This document shows, one piece after another, positions 41,300-52,160 of a stretch of DNA of 64,000 bases. Numbering within the stretch: the first letter of the stretch is position 1; the number at the start of each line of letters is the position of its first letter. The stretch lies in the NCBI GenBank assembly GCA_010015805.1, contig ML978129.1:1364001-1428000 (forward strand), given 5' to 3'. The notes under the pieces were generated by a model. That model had not been told where the DNA came from and did no database searches. It saw only the letters and a program-made list of their open reading frames with translations. The position numbers were made by a program, and so were the translations under genes. Origin of the DNA: Rhizodiscina lignyota (lineage: Eukaryota > Ascomycota > Dothideomycetes > Aulographales > Rhizodiscinaceae).

Positions 41300-42526
41300 A
41301 TGGCCAATAGTTCGGAACGCAACGCATGTCGTCCCTGTGCAACGGCAAAGCGGAGGTGCGGGAAGCAAACGCCGCAGTGTCAAAGATGCAGAAGACGTGG
41401 CATCGAATGTACCTATCCCCCGAGCAAGGCGAGCTCCTGGATTCCTTGCGGCACATTCATAGCCCAAGGCAACAGTTCTTTCACTTATAGCACCCTACAG
41501 TCGTCTCTTTCCTCCCCGCTCTCGCAGGTCACAGATGGCGCATCTCTCGGACTGGATCTTTCCGGCCCTTTTAATGGGCTCTGGAACGATAGCCTAGCAT
41601 CAACATGGTTCACTTCCCCGGAGACCTGGAAGGTCACTCACTCCCCGCAGGGGGAACAACGAACATTCAGCATCATACATCTAAAGCGCCAAATGGCCAA
41701 GCTCCATAGCTGCATAATCCAGTGGGCGGAAGAAGGTAGCAATGCCTTTGTTCATCCCCGACTTTATCAGACTCGGTTTCCACGTTGTGCCCAGGACGCG
41801 TACACAGCTCTGTTATGCTACATCCACAGGACGTCATCGAATGAGCGCACCATCATGCAGATCATGGAGGACAGAATTAAGCAACTGCTAGCAGACCACG
41901 ACACCTCGATAGGCAACGTAAGCAAGGATTCCGCCATTCTCGACACCCTCGAACACATCGCCCGCGTGCAGGCCTTGCTAGTATATCAAGTTATTGGCCT
42001 CTACGATGGCGACATTCGACTCCGTCATCTTGCCGAGGCGAGCATGCCTGTCCTGAACAACTGGATGGTGCAGATGGTTGAGCATGCCAGCCAGGCGGTA
42101 TGCTTGGGTAGCTGCATCATCTCGTTAGGTTCTGATGAGCAACGAGCTCTTGGATTCGGCCTGCCCGACTTTGCACATTGCGAGAATCTTCCGTGGTACT
42201 CGTGGGTGGTCGCAGAAAGCATTCGCCGCACGTGGATCGTCGCCTCGGGATCGCAAGCCATTTTCCAAATGATGAAGCAGGCTTGCGTCCCTTGCATGGG
42301 TGGTATGATGTTGACCACTCGTAAAGGGGTGTGGGAAGCCCCGTCAGCTCTCGCTTGGGTGAAGCTGTGTTCGGAGGTAAATGTAGGGCTAATGCAGATG
42401 ACGGAGGTGGACAAGCTATTCACAGAGGTAACACCGGAAGATGTTGATGATTTTGCTAAGATAATTCTTGATTTGCAATTCGGGAAAGAGAGACTTGAGA
42501 GGTGGGGCGTTCAGATAGAAGACTGA
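41300..42526 (+). CDS. Zn(2)-Cys(6) binuclear cluster transcription factor
   Basis: Single-exon gene of 408 residues. The N-terminal Zn(2)Cys(6) domain is complete, with spacing C-x2-C-x6-C-x6-C-x2-C-x6-C starting at residue 9 (ACRPCATAKRRCGKQ, then CQRCRRRGIECTYPP). The remainder is helical, with no clear fungal_trans middle-homology motif; blocks such as ILDTLEHIARVQALLVYQVI and LPWYSWVVAESIRRTWIVAS match the C-terminal regions of similar short regulators in secondary-metabolite clusters. It binds DNA, probably CGG half-sites, as a dimer. It lies between two paralogous SDR genes and an alpha/beta hydrolase, so a pathway-specific role is likely but inferred. Confidence 0.93.
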   Translation: MANSSERNACRPCATAKRRCGKQTPQCQRCRRRGIECTYPPSKASSWIPCGTFIAQGNSSFTYSTLQSSLSSPLSQVTDGASLGLDLSGPFNGLWNDSLASTWFTSPETWKVTHSPQGEQRTFSIIHLKRQMAKLHSCIIQWAEEGSNAFVHPRLYQTRFPRCAQDAYTALLCYIHRTSSNERTIMQIMEDRIKQLLADHDTSIGNVSKDSAILDTLEHIARVQALLVYQVIGLYDGDIRLRHLAEASMPVLNNWMVQMVEHASQAVCLGSCIISLGSDEQRALGFGLPDFAHCENLPWYSWVVAESIRRTWIVASGSQAIFQMMKQACVPCMGGMMLTTRKGVWEAPSALAWVKLCSEVNVGLMQMTEVDKLFTEVTPEDVDDFAKIILDLQFGKERLERWGVQIED

Positions 42527-43244
42527 AAGCTGCAATGAGGTTCGGAGCATTGGAAAAGAACGCCTACATACGCCAAACAGAGCACAACATTCGTAATCGT
42601 GGATGCATGTGTCAATGGGAGCTATCTCAAGATACAAGCAGCGACCGTTTGGCACGTTTCCGAGTCGCTTGCGTTGACCTTAAACTTCTGCTAATAACTG
42701 GTATCATCTCATCTACCCAGCCCAGAGTACTGGTCCTGGGATGGTCATCGTAGGGCTTCGCAGGTGCTCATTTGGAGCGTAAATCTCAAGAGGTCGTTGA
42801 ATGGCGATCGACCTATGTGCGGTTATTCGGTGAGACGCCCTGGATCAAATCTTGATGGTATTTGAAGGTGTAAGGAGTGTTAGACAATCTCATTTCATCG
42901 GACTACGCTAAAGCTCGCTGGGAATAGCGTTGCGCACGGGCAATGGGCAGGCTTTCATCGATCAACGATTTTTCGAATTAAATTCGTTTACAGGACGGTA
43001 TAGCAACGAATATTCATAGATCTGTAGATGCAAGACTCTACTGTAATGTAATGGTATTATTTTAAAGTTGTTAACTTTAGAGCCTTAGAGTACACGTACA
43101 AATCGTTAATCGAGCGCTCCGAGTCCCTCGGAGAATTTCAAGTGGGTCTTCGACATGCAAGCGCTTTAGCGCGGGCGACCTGAGATTGACAAAATACTGT
43201 TCACTAAGAAAATTCACAACCAGAGCTTTTGGGGAGCTGTCAAT
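42527..43244. other. Intergenic spacer
   Basis: 3' flank of the regulator and promoter of the hydrolase gene. AT-rich around 43000-43110. No supported gene. Confidence 0.55.
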
Positions 43245-44162
43245 ATGGAAGCCTCAGCTGAGCAGATGATGAGACTTTCTGATGCCGTCGAGATCTGCTA
43301 TCAGACCTTTGGATCCCCACGGAGCCCTCCAATCCTCCTCCTCGCCGGAGCAAGCCAGTCGATGCTGGCGTGGAATGCTGATTTCATAGCGAAGCTCAGT
43401 CCATCATCAAATCCGCACTTTGTTATCCGCTACGATTATCGAGACACAGGTCGGTCCACTCACTATCCAGTCTTACCACAAGATGTTTCTCCACAAGAAA
43501 TTACACCTCATTATACATTAACTGGTCTCTGCAACGATGCCATCGCTCTCCTCGACCATCTGAAGATAGACTCGGCCAATTTCGTTGGTTTCAGTATGGG
43601 GGGAGGGATTGCATGCTACATCGCGGGTGAACTGGCACCAAAGCGTGTGAGAAGCCTAGCGCTGCTCTCAACCAGTCCTGTTGGGCCAGCACCAGGACCG
43701 GATGATGGACTGTCACCGATGAGTCCCGAATTGTTGGATGAGATTAGAGCGTTGCATCCTCCAAACGATTGGCACGAGAAGATTCAGGTCGTTGCCTTCT
43801 TGACAGAGGTGGAAAAGCTATTGCAACACGTCCCACCGACGGTAGAGGAGGAAGTCGAAGCGCGTGAACTTTTGGAGCGGATTTTTGACAGAACACAAGC
43901 CGGTGGTGATGGTCTCCAGTGCATATACAATCACGGGCCGGTAGTATTCCCTTGCTGGCCGAGAGAAGCTCTACGACACGTACGATGCCCAACTGTAGTC
44001 ATCCATGGAAGAAGTGATCGAAATTTTGCGCTGCCACACGCAGAGGCACTGGCCAAAGAGATTGAAGGTGCAAAGCTTGTTGTGCTGGACGACATGGCTC
44101 ATGAACTTCCGCGGAGATGTTGGGATAGAATCGCACAGGAAATAGTCGACACCAGCAGCTAA
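43245..44162 (+). CDS. Alpha/beta hydrolase (serine esterase/lipase type)
   Basis: Single-exon gene of 305 residues. The fold begins VEICYQTFGSPRSPPILLLA. The nucleophile elbow is ANFVGFSMGGGIACYIAGEL, with the GxSxG serine in GFSMG. The acid is in VVIHGRSDRNFALPHAE and the catalytic His in LDDMAHELPRR, so the Ser-Asp-His triad is complete. RYDYRDTGRSTHY is the conserved post-oxyanion strand. It resembles bacterial aclacinomycin methylesterase (RdmC)-type hydrolases and many fungal esterases. There is no signal peptide, so it is probably cytosolic. It is co-directional with the neighbouring regulator and with the SDR downstream. Confidence 0.92.
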   Translation: MEASAEQMMRLSDAVEICYQTFGSPRSPPILLLAGASQSMLAWNADFIAKLSPSSNPHFVIRYDYRDTGRSTHYPVLPQDVSPQEITPHYTLTGLCNDAIALLDHLKIDSANFVGFSMGGGIACYIAGELAPKRVRSLALLSTSPVGPAPGPDDGLSPMSPELLDEIRALHPPNDWHEKIQVVAFLTEVEKLLQHVPPTVEEEVEARELLERIFDRTQAGGDGLQCIYNHGPVVFPCWPREALRHVRCPTVVIHGRSDRNFALPHAEALAKEIEGAKLVVLDDMAHELPRRCWDRIAQEIVDTSS

Positions 44163-45897
44163 AATGGAAGAGGAGATGTTTTACGAAGTTCTACTTTGAA
44201 CTCGATCACCAGACGTCTTGAGTCTGCAAGTCGCTTCGCGTTACCTTCCCATAAACTGCGGCATACGCACACTCGGATTGCATCGACAGCGGCATGCACG
44301 CGCCGCCGGAGTTCTCAATTGTGGATTGTGGTCATGACTGGTGTCGTGAGGCGACGGGTGATGTCGGTGGCAATTCTGTCTCCGAGTGTAGATACCAACT
44401 ACGCGTTTAGGAAGTCGGGATGCGTCATATCGCAGGAGTGGAGAGATCTTGGCAGCAGACAGCTCTCAAGGAGCCGCTAAGCTCGCTTGTGATGCATCGT
44501 ACTCTAGAGCCTCATCTTCAGGCAACGGTCCCTCAGATCTTGCATCTACAGCGCTGACCATGATCGAACAATCGATGTTTAGTAAACAAAACACAACGCG
44601 GCCACTTTCCCCTAGATGGAGGCGTTAGCGAGCCAAGGTACGCGAAATCTTGGGTGTGGAGAACACCAAAAAAATCTTTTCCGGAAGAGTTCCGCTCGGA
44701 CATATACTTTGGGAATAGTGCCGGGCGCCATAGGGCTGAAACACGTGAACTTATGCCAATGCTAATTTAAGATGAGAATTAAGTTATCAAGCTTTTTGTG
44801 CAGATCTGATCAGACGTACACGGTAGGACGGAGAATTATGGCTTCTGTTTTCGCGATTCCAGAAGGCTGAAAACGTACCAGTCGACAAGCGATCGGAAAG
44901 GTCCCTCATTAATCAAGAAGCAAACAGTTTCTTGCAGTATTCGCAGCGGTCATTTAGAGTCGATGGATCCATAATAGCAGTAGAAATTCAACCTTGATGG
45001 AGGTAGGCGATAGCGGACGAGCTGAGGTTTAGGCAAAACGCAAATTGGACGACAAGAGAGGCACAAGACAGCCAGAGGAGCGCAACCCATGACATAATCA
45101 ACATTTCCGCTCACTAGACTCCGTACTTCATCCGCTACTCGTCCGTTGCGTTGCATCTTGAACCTTAAAATCCGCCAGTCCGCCGACCTCATTCTCAAAG
45201 CGCATCAAGTCCGAAGGGATAAATCAATTTTGGACCGTTGGTGGCTTCCGGTTGAAAGGACACCATCTCGATGTTGGACGTTGATTGAGTCAGCGAAAAA
45301 ATATTCAAATACGATCAAACGGATATCATGAGTATCCTTTCATCTAGGATCAGTAAAAATAAGGGTTCCAGGTTTAGTGTGAAAGTTTCTTTGTGCGCCT
45401 CGCCGCATCGGTATCCGTCCGAGTTATTAATTTCGTAGCCCAGAGGAATAACTAGCTCTCCTTAGTTAGCCTCTAGCCACCCTCACAGTAAAGTAAAAGG
45501 CATGTAATTCAAATAGCTGTGATCCGCGGAATTCAATGATTCGTGGTAAAGACTGACCTGCGCTCGAGTATACGTAAGCGTGGTGCATGGTTCACCGTAC
45601 TTCGTCCGAATGAACATCCCTTTTGACTCTGGCATAGAATGAGACGGATTTATGGACTTTAAACAACGAAACTCTCGTGCGACAGCGCTCTGTATTCGGA
45701 TTTGAGATGGAGATGTCGTCCTAAAGCTGCAAAGGATGGAGCTAAGGGGCGTTCTGTGAGATTGTCGTACGGTATAAAGCCCCGTCGATGGCATCGAAAA
45801 TGTAGGTTCTCTTCACCAGAAAGATTTGGCGATAATCGCAACAGCATCAATCAATATTCCTTTTTGGGCCCTCAGAGGTTCATAACAAAGACAAGAA
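44163..45897. other. Gene-poor spacer, 1.7 kb
   Basis: Short frames on both strands, none with motifs or consistent splice signals. The right end holds the promoter of the next SDR (TATA box listed). I see no repeats or element ends. Confidence 0.5.
45773..45779 (+). promoter_or_regulatory. TATA box of the second SDR gene
   Basis: TATAAAG, 119 bp upstream of the start codon at 45898, in an otherwise frame-free stretch. Close to the TATA consensus; position plausible for a core promoter. Confidence 0.45.
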
Positions 45898-46824
45898 ATG
45901 GCGGACGTCGACTGGGAAGCCGCCACAAGATATGCAAACAACCTTGCCGGACTCCTCCCTGGAACGGTGGTCAATACCATCCGTAAGCAGCCATATCCAG
46001 CCATTGATCCATCGAAGCCATCTCTTTCTGCAGCTGGAAAGAACGTCCTGATCACGGGAGGAGCAACTGGGATCGGCTTTGCCATCGCTCGTAGCTTCGC
46101 AATCGCCGGGGCTGCCACGGTTGTCCTAGTCGCTCGACGAGCCAATGTCCTGGAAGAGGCGGCGAAGAAGTTGTCGGCAGAATTTCCAAAAACAACATTC
46201 CTGTACTACTCTGCGAGCTTGACAGACAGCGAAGCAATCACGAAGCTCTTCAGAGCGGCACGTCAGATCGTTCCGCGAAATGACATCGATATCCTTGTAA
46301 CGAATGCCGCCAATTTTTCAAGCTCAGGCGGTGCCTTCACCTTGCCAGTGGAAGTGTATCGCAATGCATTCGAAACCAATGTCATTGGTAACATTTACCT
46401 TGGACGAGAGTTCATGGAGAGCGCCCCTGCCTCATCCAAGGACACGGAGAAGATCCTCCTTGACGTATCCAGCACGGGAGCGTACGTCCATTATTCAACG
46501 ACCCAGGCATATGGGGTGACCAAATTTGCCTTCTCGCGCGTGGCGATGCAAGCGGCGCAAGACTATCCCAACTTGCGAGTGCATAGCTTCCATCCGGGGG
46601 CTATATTTACGGACTCGGTCAAGGGTTTCGGGTTGTCCGAAGATTCGGTTGATTTTGATGACGTGAACTTGCCGGGGCAGTTTGCGGTCTGGCTGGCAAG
46701 TGAGGAGGGAAGATTCCTAAGAAATCGCTTTGTACTTGCCAACTGGGACGTAAACGAGTTGAAGTCGTTGCATGATGAGTTGGATAATGATAAGGGAAAG
46801 CTGGTGCTTGGTATGAGGATGTGA
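45898..46824 (+). CDS. Short-chain dehydrogenase/reductase (SDR), intronless paralogue
   Basis: Single-exon SDR of 308 residues. The cofactor motif is VLITGGATGIGFAIARSF (about 50-67), VLVARRANVLE suggests NADP(H) binding, DIDILVTNAANF is the NNAG equivalent, and the active site is LLDVSSTGAYVHY (Ser) with QAYGVTKFAF (YxxxK). The FHPGAIFTDSVKG block and FAVWLASEEGRFLRNRFVLA are shared with the SDR at 39484-40607, including the WDVNEL segment. Both carry an N-terminal extension of about 45 residues before the Rossmann motif, which is uncommon in classical SDRs. The reaction is not predictable. With the regulator and the hydrolase it forms the right end of the presumed cluster. Confidence 0.94.
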   Translation: MADVDWEAATRYANNLAGLLPGTVVNTIRKQPYPAIDPSKPSLSAAGKNVLITGGATGIGFAIARSFAIAGAATVVLVARRANVLEEAAKKLSAEFPKTTFLYYSASLTDSEAITKLFRAARQIVPRNDIDILVTNAANFSSSGGAFTLPVEVYRNAFETNVIGNIYLGREFMESAPASSKDTEKILLDVSSTGAYVHYSTTQAYGVTKFAFSRVAMQAAQDYPNLRVHSFHPGAIFTDSVKGFGLSEDSVDFDDVNLPGQFAVWLASEEGRFLRNRFVLANWDVNELKSLHDELDNDKGKLVLGMRM

Positions 46825-47020
46825 GGATAGGGCAAGATGACAACCTCAACGCTTAGTCCCACTGAGTTAAAATGAAAGTATCAATATTTGATGGTAAACC
46901 CTGATAAGGTGGAGTCTCCTACGCAACACTATGAAGAATAATTAAACCTTGGGAAGCACTTCAATCGCTTTGCTTTTGGCTACGAAGTCAATGGAAACCA
47001 CTGATTCATGTGACGCGGAT

Positions 47021-47038
47021 TTATTTCCGCGGAAATAA
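47021..47038. repeat. 18-bp perfect palindrome centred on CCGCGG
   Basis: TTATTTCCGCGGAAATAA reads the same on both strands. It holds back-to-back CCG and CGG triplets, the half-sites typical of Zn(2)Cys(6) regulators. It lies about 200 bp after the SDR stop codon. Confidence 0.7.
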
Positions 47039-47544
47039 GGATATCAAATACTTGAAATTCATGTCGAAACGCGGAGGAGCGCGTAATGACTCGGAAAATA
47101 AGTCCTGTGAGTCTCTTCGATGCCGCTTTTGTATCCTTGTTCCGAGTAGGCCTATGGGAAGGCGTTAATTATAGAGGCGAAACCGAACTAGAATAATTTT
47201 TGAAGTAGTGAAAGCGGCACCAAGCATGCGGCGGTCCGCGGTGTATGAACGACCCGCTCGCCCTTCGACCTCCGCCGGAGGAAGGCCGATCGTCGACCCG
47301 CTTGGTAAGTACGATACGATGCTATTCCATGGCTCTAACCGCATGATTTGAAGGCTTGGTTTGCGGGAGTCGTTTCTATTTTCCACTAGGTTTTCGGCAT
47401 GGGCTTCAATAATGCGTTACATCGTCCACAAGGGCCTCCAAGATCTGGTCGCGACTCAGCCGTTGACAGAAGAAGACGTTGATATATTTCGAGCCCCGAC
47501 ATGATTGGCTCAGATTAGGAAGCTTTGAAGTGTCGAGTGATGCG

Positions 47545-47579
47545 GAAAGTCCTGTGGAAAGTCCTGTGGGAGTCCTGTG
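47545..47579 (+). repeat. 12-bp tandem repeat, three units
   Basis: GAAAGTCCTGTG occurs twice in tandem (47545-47556, 47557-47568), then once as GGAGTCCTGTG to 47579. No function evident. Confidence 0.75.
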
Positions 47580-48518
47580 GGAATAACGGGAACATGGCGA
47601 AGTCGTTGTCGCATCAATCTTCCATATGCACGATGCGAGGACCGGCATCCCAATGCAGTTAGACGTCCCGCTGTCCAGCAGTGTCCAGGGAGCAAGCGGC
47701 AGGAAGTGGAATAGCGCGCTGTCCTTTAAAGTTGAGGTTGGAGGGAGCGCTGCCATGCGCACTGGGGTCGCTCACGTCCGCACAGATGGCTTGGCGAGGC
47801 GAGCGACCCGACTCAGGCTGCTTATTCAGAGCAGGCGGTGATGAGGAAATGTGCTGTGCCAGTTTCTGCTGTGGTTAGCTAAGGCACACGTCTGCTTCGT
47901 CAAGGGCGTGGCAAGAGTCCCCGGCAGCAAGAGCTGCAGCCCTGCTCGTCACCCTGTCGCCGGCGCTTCGTCGCCATGATGCCCCAATCGAGCTGGGCGC
48001 AGCACCACGCGGCACTCCGCGCCCTGGCGGCCAATAGGCGCGGGTGAAATGGGACATCACTCGAAGCTTGATCGCGCTAAAGCTTCCTAATCAATCCGGA
48101 GTTTTAGGTCGGACCGCCCACGCGCCGTGCTTGAAACCTCACTTCTCAGCTCCGGCATCGACGTCGGTACAACGAGCGCGGCCACATCGCTGCATCGATC
48201 TTCGCAGCCATCGCTAGCTAACCCACTGCAGACGCATGCGTCGGATCCCAGAAGTCGTGCAGAACCGTGCCCCTGATGACCTTGGGAGCTTTCTCTAGTG
48301 AGTAAAGTGAGTAAGCGGCAGAGTGGCAGCGGCCCGCCGAGCACTACGACGACGGCTCTGCTAGCCTTCTGTTTGTTCGTTCTTGAAGCTTGGGTAATCC
48401 CCTGGCTTACCTCATGCGCCTCGAATTGAAGATGAACTGGAGAGAAATACATTGAGCGATTGCCCAAATATCCACGCTTACGCTGCAATTTTCTGTTTCC
48501 ACATCTTCAACCATCACC

Positions 48519-50110
48519 ATGTCGAGCAGTCAAGAAGCTTCACCGGCCTCGTCCACCAGCGTCCCGGCTACCAAGGGCACCAAAGGCCGCCCAAAGGGGA
48601 GCCAAGGAGAATCATTGATTAAACGCAGTAAGGAGGTTTTGGGTTTGGACCGCGTTAAGGATATGCAACGGAGGAAGAAGAGCACAAGAGATGGTATGTG
48701 TTAGGAATCAATCTACTGATTCTGCTACCGTGATGCACACTTCTGCTTGTCCTCCAGACCCACAGCCAATGAAATTGCTCCACCAGCGCCTGCTAAGTTG
48801 CTAACTAACCAATTGTCTCCAAAGCAGATCAAGATCAGGATTCAAAGGCATCCACTCGGAGAGAACAAGTGCTTGAGGCTCAACGGTAACTATCTAATCT
48901 TCACAGGAATTGAGTGCAAGACTCAATACAGCTGACATATCATATCAGAACACATCGCATGAGGACCAAGATCTATATCAAAGAACTCGAATCAGAGGTC
49001 CTGCGCCTCCGCAAGTCTGAAGCTGCCGCTGTCGCCCGAGCAGAAATGTCCGAGCACAAAACGCAAGCTTTGGTTCAGGTCCTGCATGCTCACGGCATTC
49101 AACCACCCTCTGAGCACACCGTTCCGTCGTGGGACGGCGGCAGCCATCCACACCAAGAGCCTTATCCTGGTAGCAGAGGCACTCAAAATATCCCTATCCA
49201 CTCGAGGGGCTCTGGCGCAGAAGCGAAACCGGGAGTCTCTGCACACGATGCACCCCCTCACTACCAGTCACATGACCATTCATTACAGTTGCTCCCCGAC
49301 AATGGCGACTTGTCAGTCGTGCCATCCCTCTTCGTGTCGCCCGACAGAATAGCGGGCCAGCAGGTTGGGGCGAACATTGATCCTGCCACACCGTTTCATT
49401 TCGATGATTCACAAGCTGAGCTTGATTTCATTTTAACGTATGGGAACAACGGTCTCCTTGTATATTAGTCACAATTTAGATCATGTCCCTAACCTTTGCC
49501 TTCCGTTTCACACAAAACATCGTTGTCATTCCATGTACGTATCCTTGTTGTAAGAATGGTGTGCTGATGATCTCCTTTCTTGATTGTAGGCTCGAGCGCC
49601 CCTGCATGCACCACCTCGAGGAAGCCCATTTCGGCCCGCTTGCTCACCCTTTCGACGCACACACGTTCCTCGATCCTGGCTTGCAACCCACCATTCATCC
49701 GGAGGACGATCCCGAAGCCTTGTATTCGGGACACGTGCTCACAGCATCCATGCCTCTGTGGCAAAAAGTCAGAGAAGATGGCCCGGTTAAAACTGCTCCA
49801 GAAATCATGCGAAGAGAGCTCAATTCTCTGTTGAACTCGAGCTATCAATTGGGGCTAAGAAATGAGATTGCACCCGTTCAGATCTTGCAACTCCTCCGCA
49901 TGAGACATGCCGAAATTCGTGAGAAGAGTATAACGGTTGAGAACTTGAATATGCTAGCAAACGAGCTCACGAAGTATCTAAGGTGTTACGGGTGAGTTCG
50001 GCCTCAAAATTGCTAGAAGCATCTGGAAACGCTCATGATCTTAATCTTTCAGATTCGGCGCTGTCTTCGACGAGGATATTGTACGGAAACTGGTGATGCA
50101 ATATTGTTGA
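48519..50110 (+). CDS. bZIP transcription factor, 5 exons
   Basis: Nuclear regulator with a fungal bZIP. Exons 48519-48693, 48828-48885, 48949-49437, 49590-49991 and 50053-50110; introns are 134, 63, 152 and 61 bp, giving 393 residues. The N-terminus is Ser/Lys-rich (KGTKGRPKGSQG). The basic region is assembled over two splices: TRREQVLEAQR then THRMRTKIYIKELESEV. A leucine-zipper-like helix follows (LRLRKSEAAAVARAEMSEHK). This version of the basic region (AQRTHR, IY-KELE) belongs to a fungal-specific bZIP family. A disordered middle leads to a conserved C-terminal domain: FILTLERPCMHHLEEAHFG (again joined by splicing), LNSLLNSSYQLGLRNEIAPV, then ITVENLNMLANELTKYLRCY. The first intron has a tandem acceptor (AAAG/CAG) that would add or omit one Ala. 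Confidence 0.91.
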
Positions 50111-51641
50111 AAGAGCCCGGGCTCGGGATAAAGTGGATATTTCGGTATACTCTTACCCAATAAAGGGAAGCTGCCATCGACGTGGTCGCATTTAGGCATT
50201 GCGTTCTCATATTCTAAAAAAAAAATTGTTCCATACTTAACTAGACAGCCGCAAACGATCCAAGCGATACGTTCCATGGCTTCTAGTGCCTCACTCGTAC
50301 CGCTTATGTTTGTTTTGCCTTACATGGACTCGCTTTCTCACCATATCGTCTCACGGCACAGTTCATTCTTGAGATGAAATCACATCAAAATGCAGACGAT
50401 GGCTTTGACCAATTCATGTACAACTTTAGTGCACGTCGTCGGAGATGCTACTCATATTGTCCTAGTTCACCTGCAGGGCACTGCCTCTAACGTTTCGACG
50501 CTTAGCGAGACGCTTCTGTCGAAGAGGTCTGGCGTCCAGACTGCATTAGAAATTTCGGTTCCGCAGATCAGGAACAAACGGCGCTAATTGATACTCCGAC
50601 ACGACTACTGAATACTGAACACAGTCGATTACGAAGACCGTTAGAGAACTCGTCCAAGGGACCAGACAGCCTGGGGGCGAAATCGCGATATTAAGGCCAT
50701 TGTCGTATATCAGTAACTTGTTTTAGCTTTATGAATCCTTGGGCTGTGGTCTCCCCCCCATTTGAATACGAAGTCGGCAGGATTGCAATGCGGAAGCCAG
50801 TATGCGCTTGCGCTTCAAGGGAGCCGTGTCTATATTCACATCGCATTTGACCACCATCTTCAAGAGGTCGTATATCTGACTCCTTGTTCAAGCCCCAATG
50901 TCGCAAAGCATGCATGAACCAGGCCTTAAGTGTAGCGGATCGTCCGTGTGGAGCATGACAAATTGATGAAAAGGTGCTACTTCCATGGAAATATAGACGT
51001 GCACAGCTGCGTGTGGATGTTAAAATGCTCCTCCGGTGGTCCTGATCTCGACCCACTTTCGCAGAATGGGAATCATAATTCCCGGATTATACCTAGCGCT
51101 GATAGCCTTGATGAAAACGGCCTAGTATGGTGCGTGATATATTACTTGGGTGATGTGGTACGATGCGAGAGTTGAAGCGATTGATTTGTTATCAACAGAG
51201 GCTTGTACACGGAGCCCTAAACTAGACAAGCAATCAAGCGGTAAACGCGCCCATCGAAACAGTAACATAGTGGCAATAAGGTGCCGGAATGAGAAATTAT
51301 GCTCCAACGGAATATGCAATTGGCCACCTCGCTCCCCTTGCCGCGTTTTGATCCCCCCTAACCACGAACCGTCGCGCAGGTTTAGACAGATGAACGTAAT
51401 ACAAGAACAACATCACATAAGCTCTCCCCGCTGGCAGGTGATTTCCTGTGAAACCGCCCTCTCCAATTAGTCAGAAGTTCCATTGCCTTCGTCAGCATCG
51501 CTTGCAATGCTGTCCTCCCCGTCCTGTGTCGTTGGCGGTTCGTCGTTCATCGCCGAAAGCCAGCATCTCTGCGCTCCCGCGAGCGTCTGGCAGCTGCAAT
51601 CTAATGAGAGTAATACGTTGCACTTTCTGAGATCGAGAAAT
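50111..51641. other. Gene-poor spacer, 1.5 kb
   Basis: No supported gene. A minus-strand frame at 51056-50691 and a plus-strand frame at 50390-50587 are open but have no motif or splice context. No element ends recognised. Confidence 0.5.
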
Positions 51642-52160
51642 TTATCTTTCAGATAGTCCTGGGTTGAGACTGAACCACCCTTTGTGAGCGTCGTCGCCGT
51701 CTTTCAGAGACATTTTGACAACCTCCAGCTTGGGGAAGATACCAGGCTCGCTCTTCAGTCTCTTCAGAGCTCCAATCTCTCCAATCAAACCCCCAAACGG
51801 CACATCATATTCGAACTTGTAATGAGCAGCTTCGACAGCTTGTGGAAGCGACTGACTCAGAAACATAGGCCCCGATGAGAAATGGACACAGTTATTCCAA
51901 TCCACTGACATAGCGCGTTCAGAAGTTCCATTCGACACGGAATGAAGAGTCTCGAGATAGTTGTTTCTGTCCTCGTCCTCGTCCTCGTTTCCTTCGTTCG
52001 AGTCTGCGTCTGCGGTTTATTCTTCAGACTCGGAGTCTTTGATTGATCTGTTAATACTGAGCAGCAATTTCATCAAGACCTTCGAGAAATTATCAAGCTC
52101 GAAGTTATCGGCACAGATTTCATCGCTCTATTCGAGTAGACGTCGCACTGCTCCAGCGTA
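51642..52160 (-). pseudogene. Decayed gene of unknown family, two in-frame stops
   Basis: One minus-strand frame looks coding for about 170 codons but is broken by a TAG at 52130-52128 and a TAA at 52019-52017. The first part reads YAGAVRRLLE, stop, SDEICADNFELDNFSKVLMK and so on to SIKDSESEE, stop. After the second stop the frame is open for 125 codons to 51642: an acidic run (NEGNEDEDED), then AVEAAHYKFEYDVPFGGLIG, IGALKRLKSEPGIFPKLEVV and DAHKGWFSLNPGLSE. No start codon in good context is visible, and the frame has no further support above 52160. I do not recognise the family. Both stops could come from CAG and CAA by C-to-T change. A spliced gene with a short intron over the TAA is an alternative, but no clear splice sites are seen. 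Confidence 0.45.

Larger units (their letters stand above)
46825..48518. other. Gene-poor spacer, 1.7 kb
   Basis: Contains an 18-bp perfect palindrome (47021-47038) and a short 12-bp tandem repeat (47545-47579), listed separately. The part 47700-48200 is GC-rich with overlapping open frames on both strands but no motif. The last 150 bp is the presumed promoter of the bZIP gene. Confidence 0.5.

Noticed and set aside
50691-51056. Minus-strand open frame of 121 codons
   Set aside because: No motif and no ordered composition; could be a relic but there is no second line of support.
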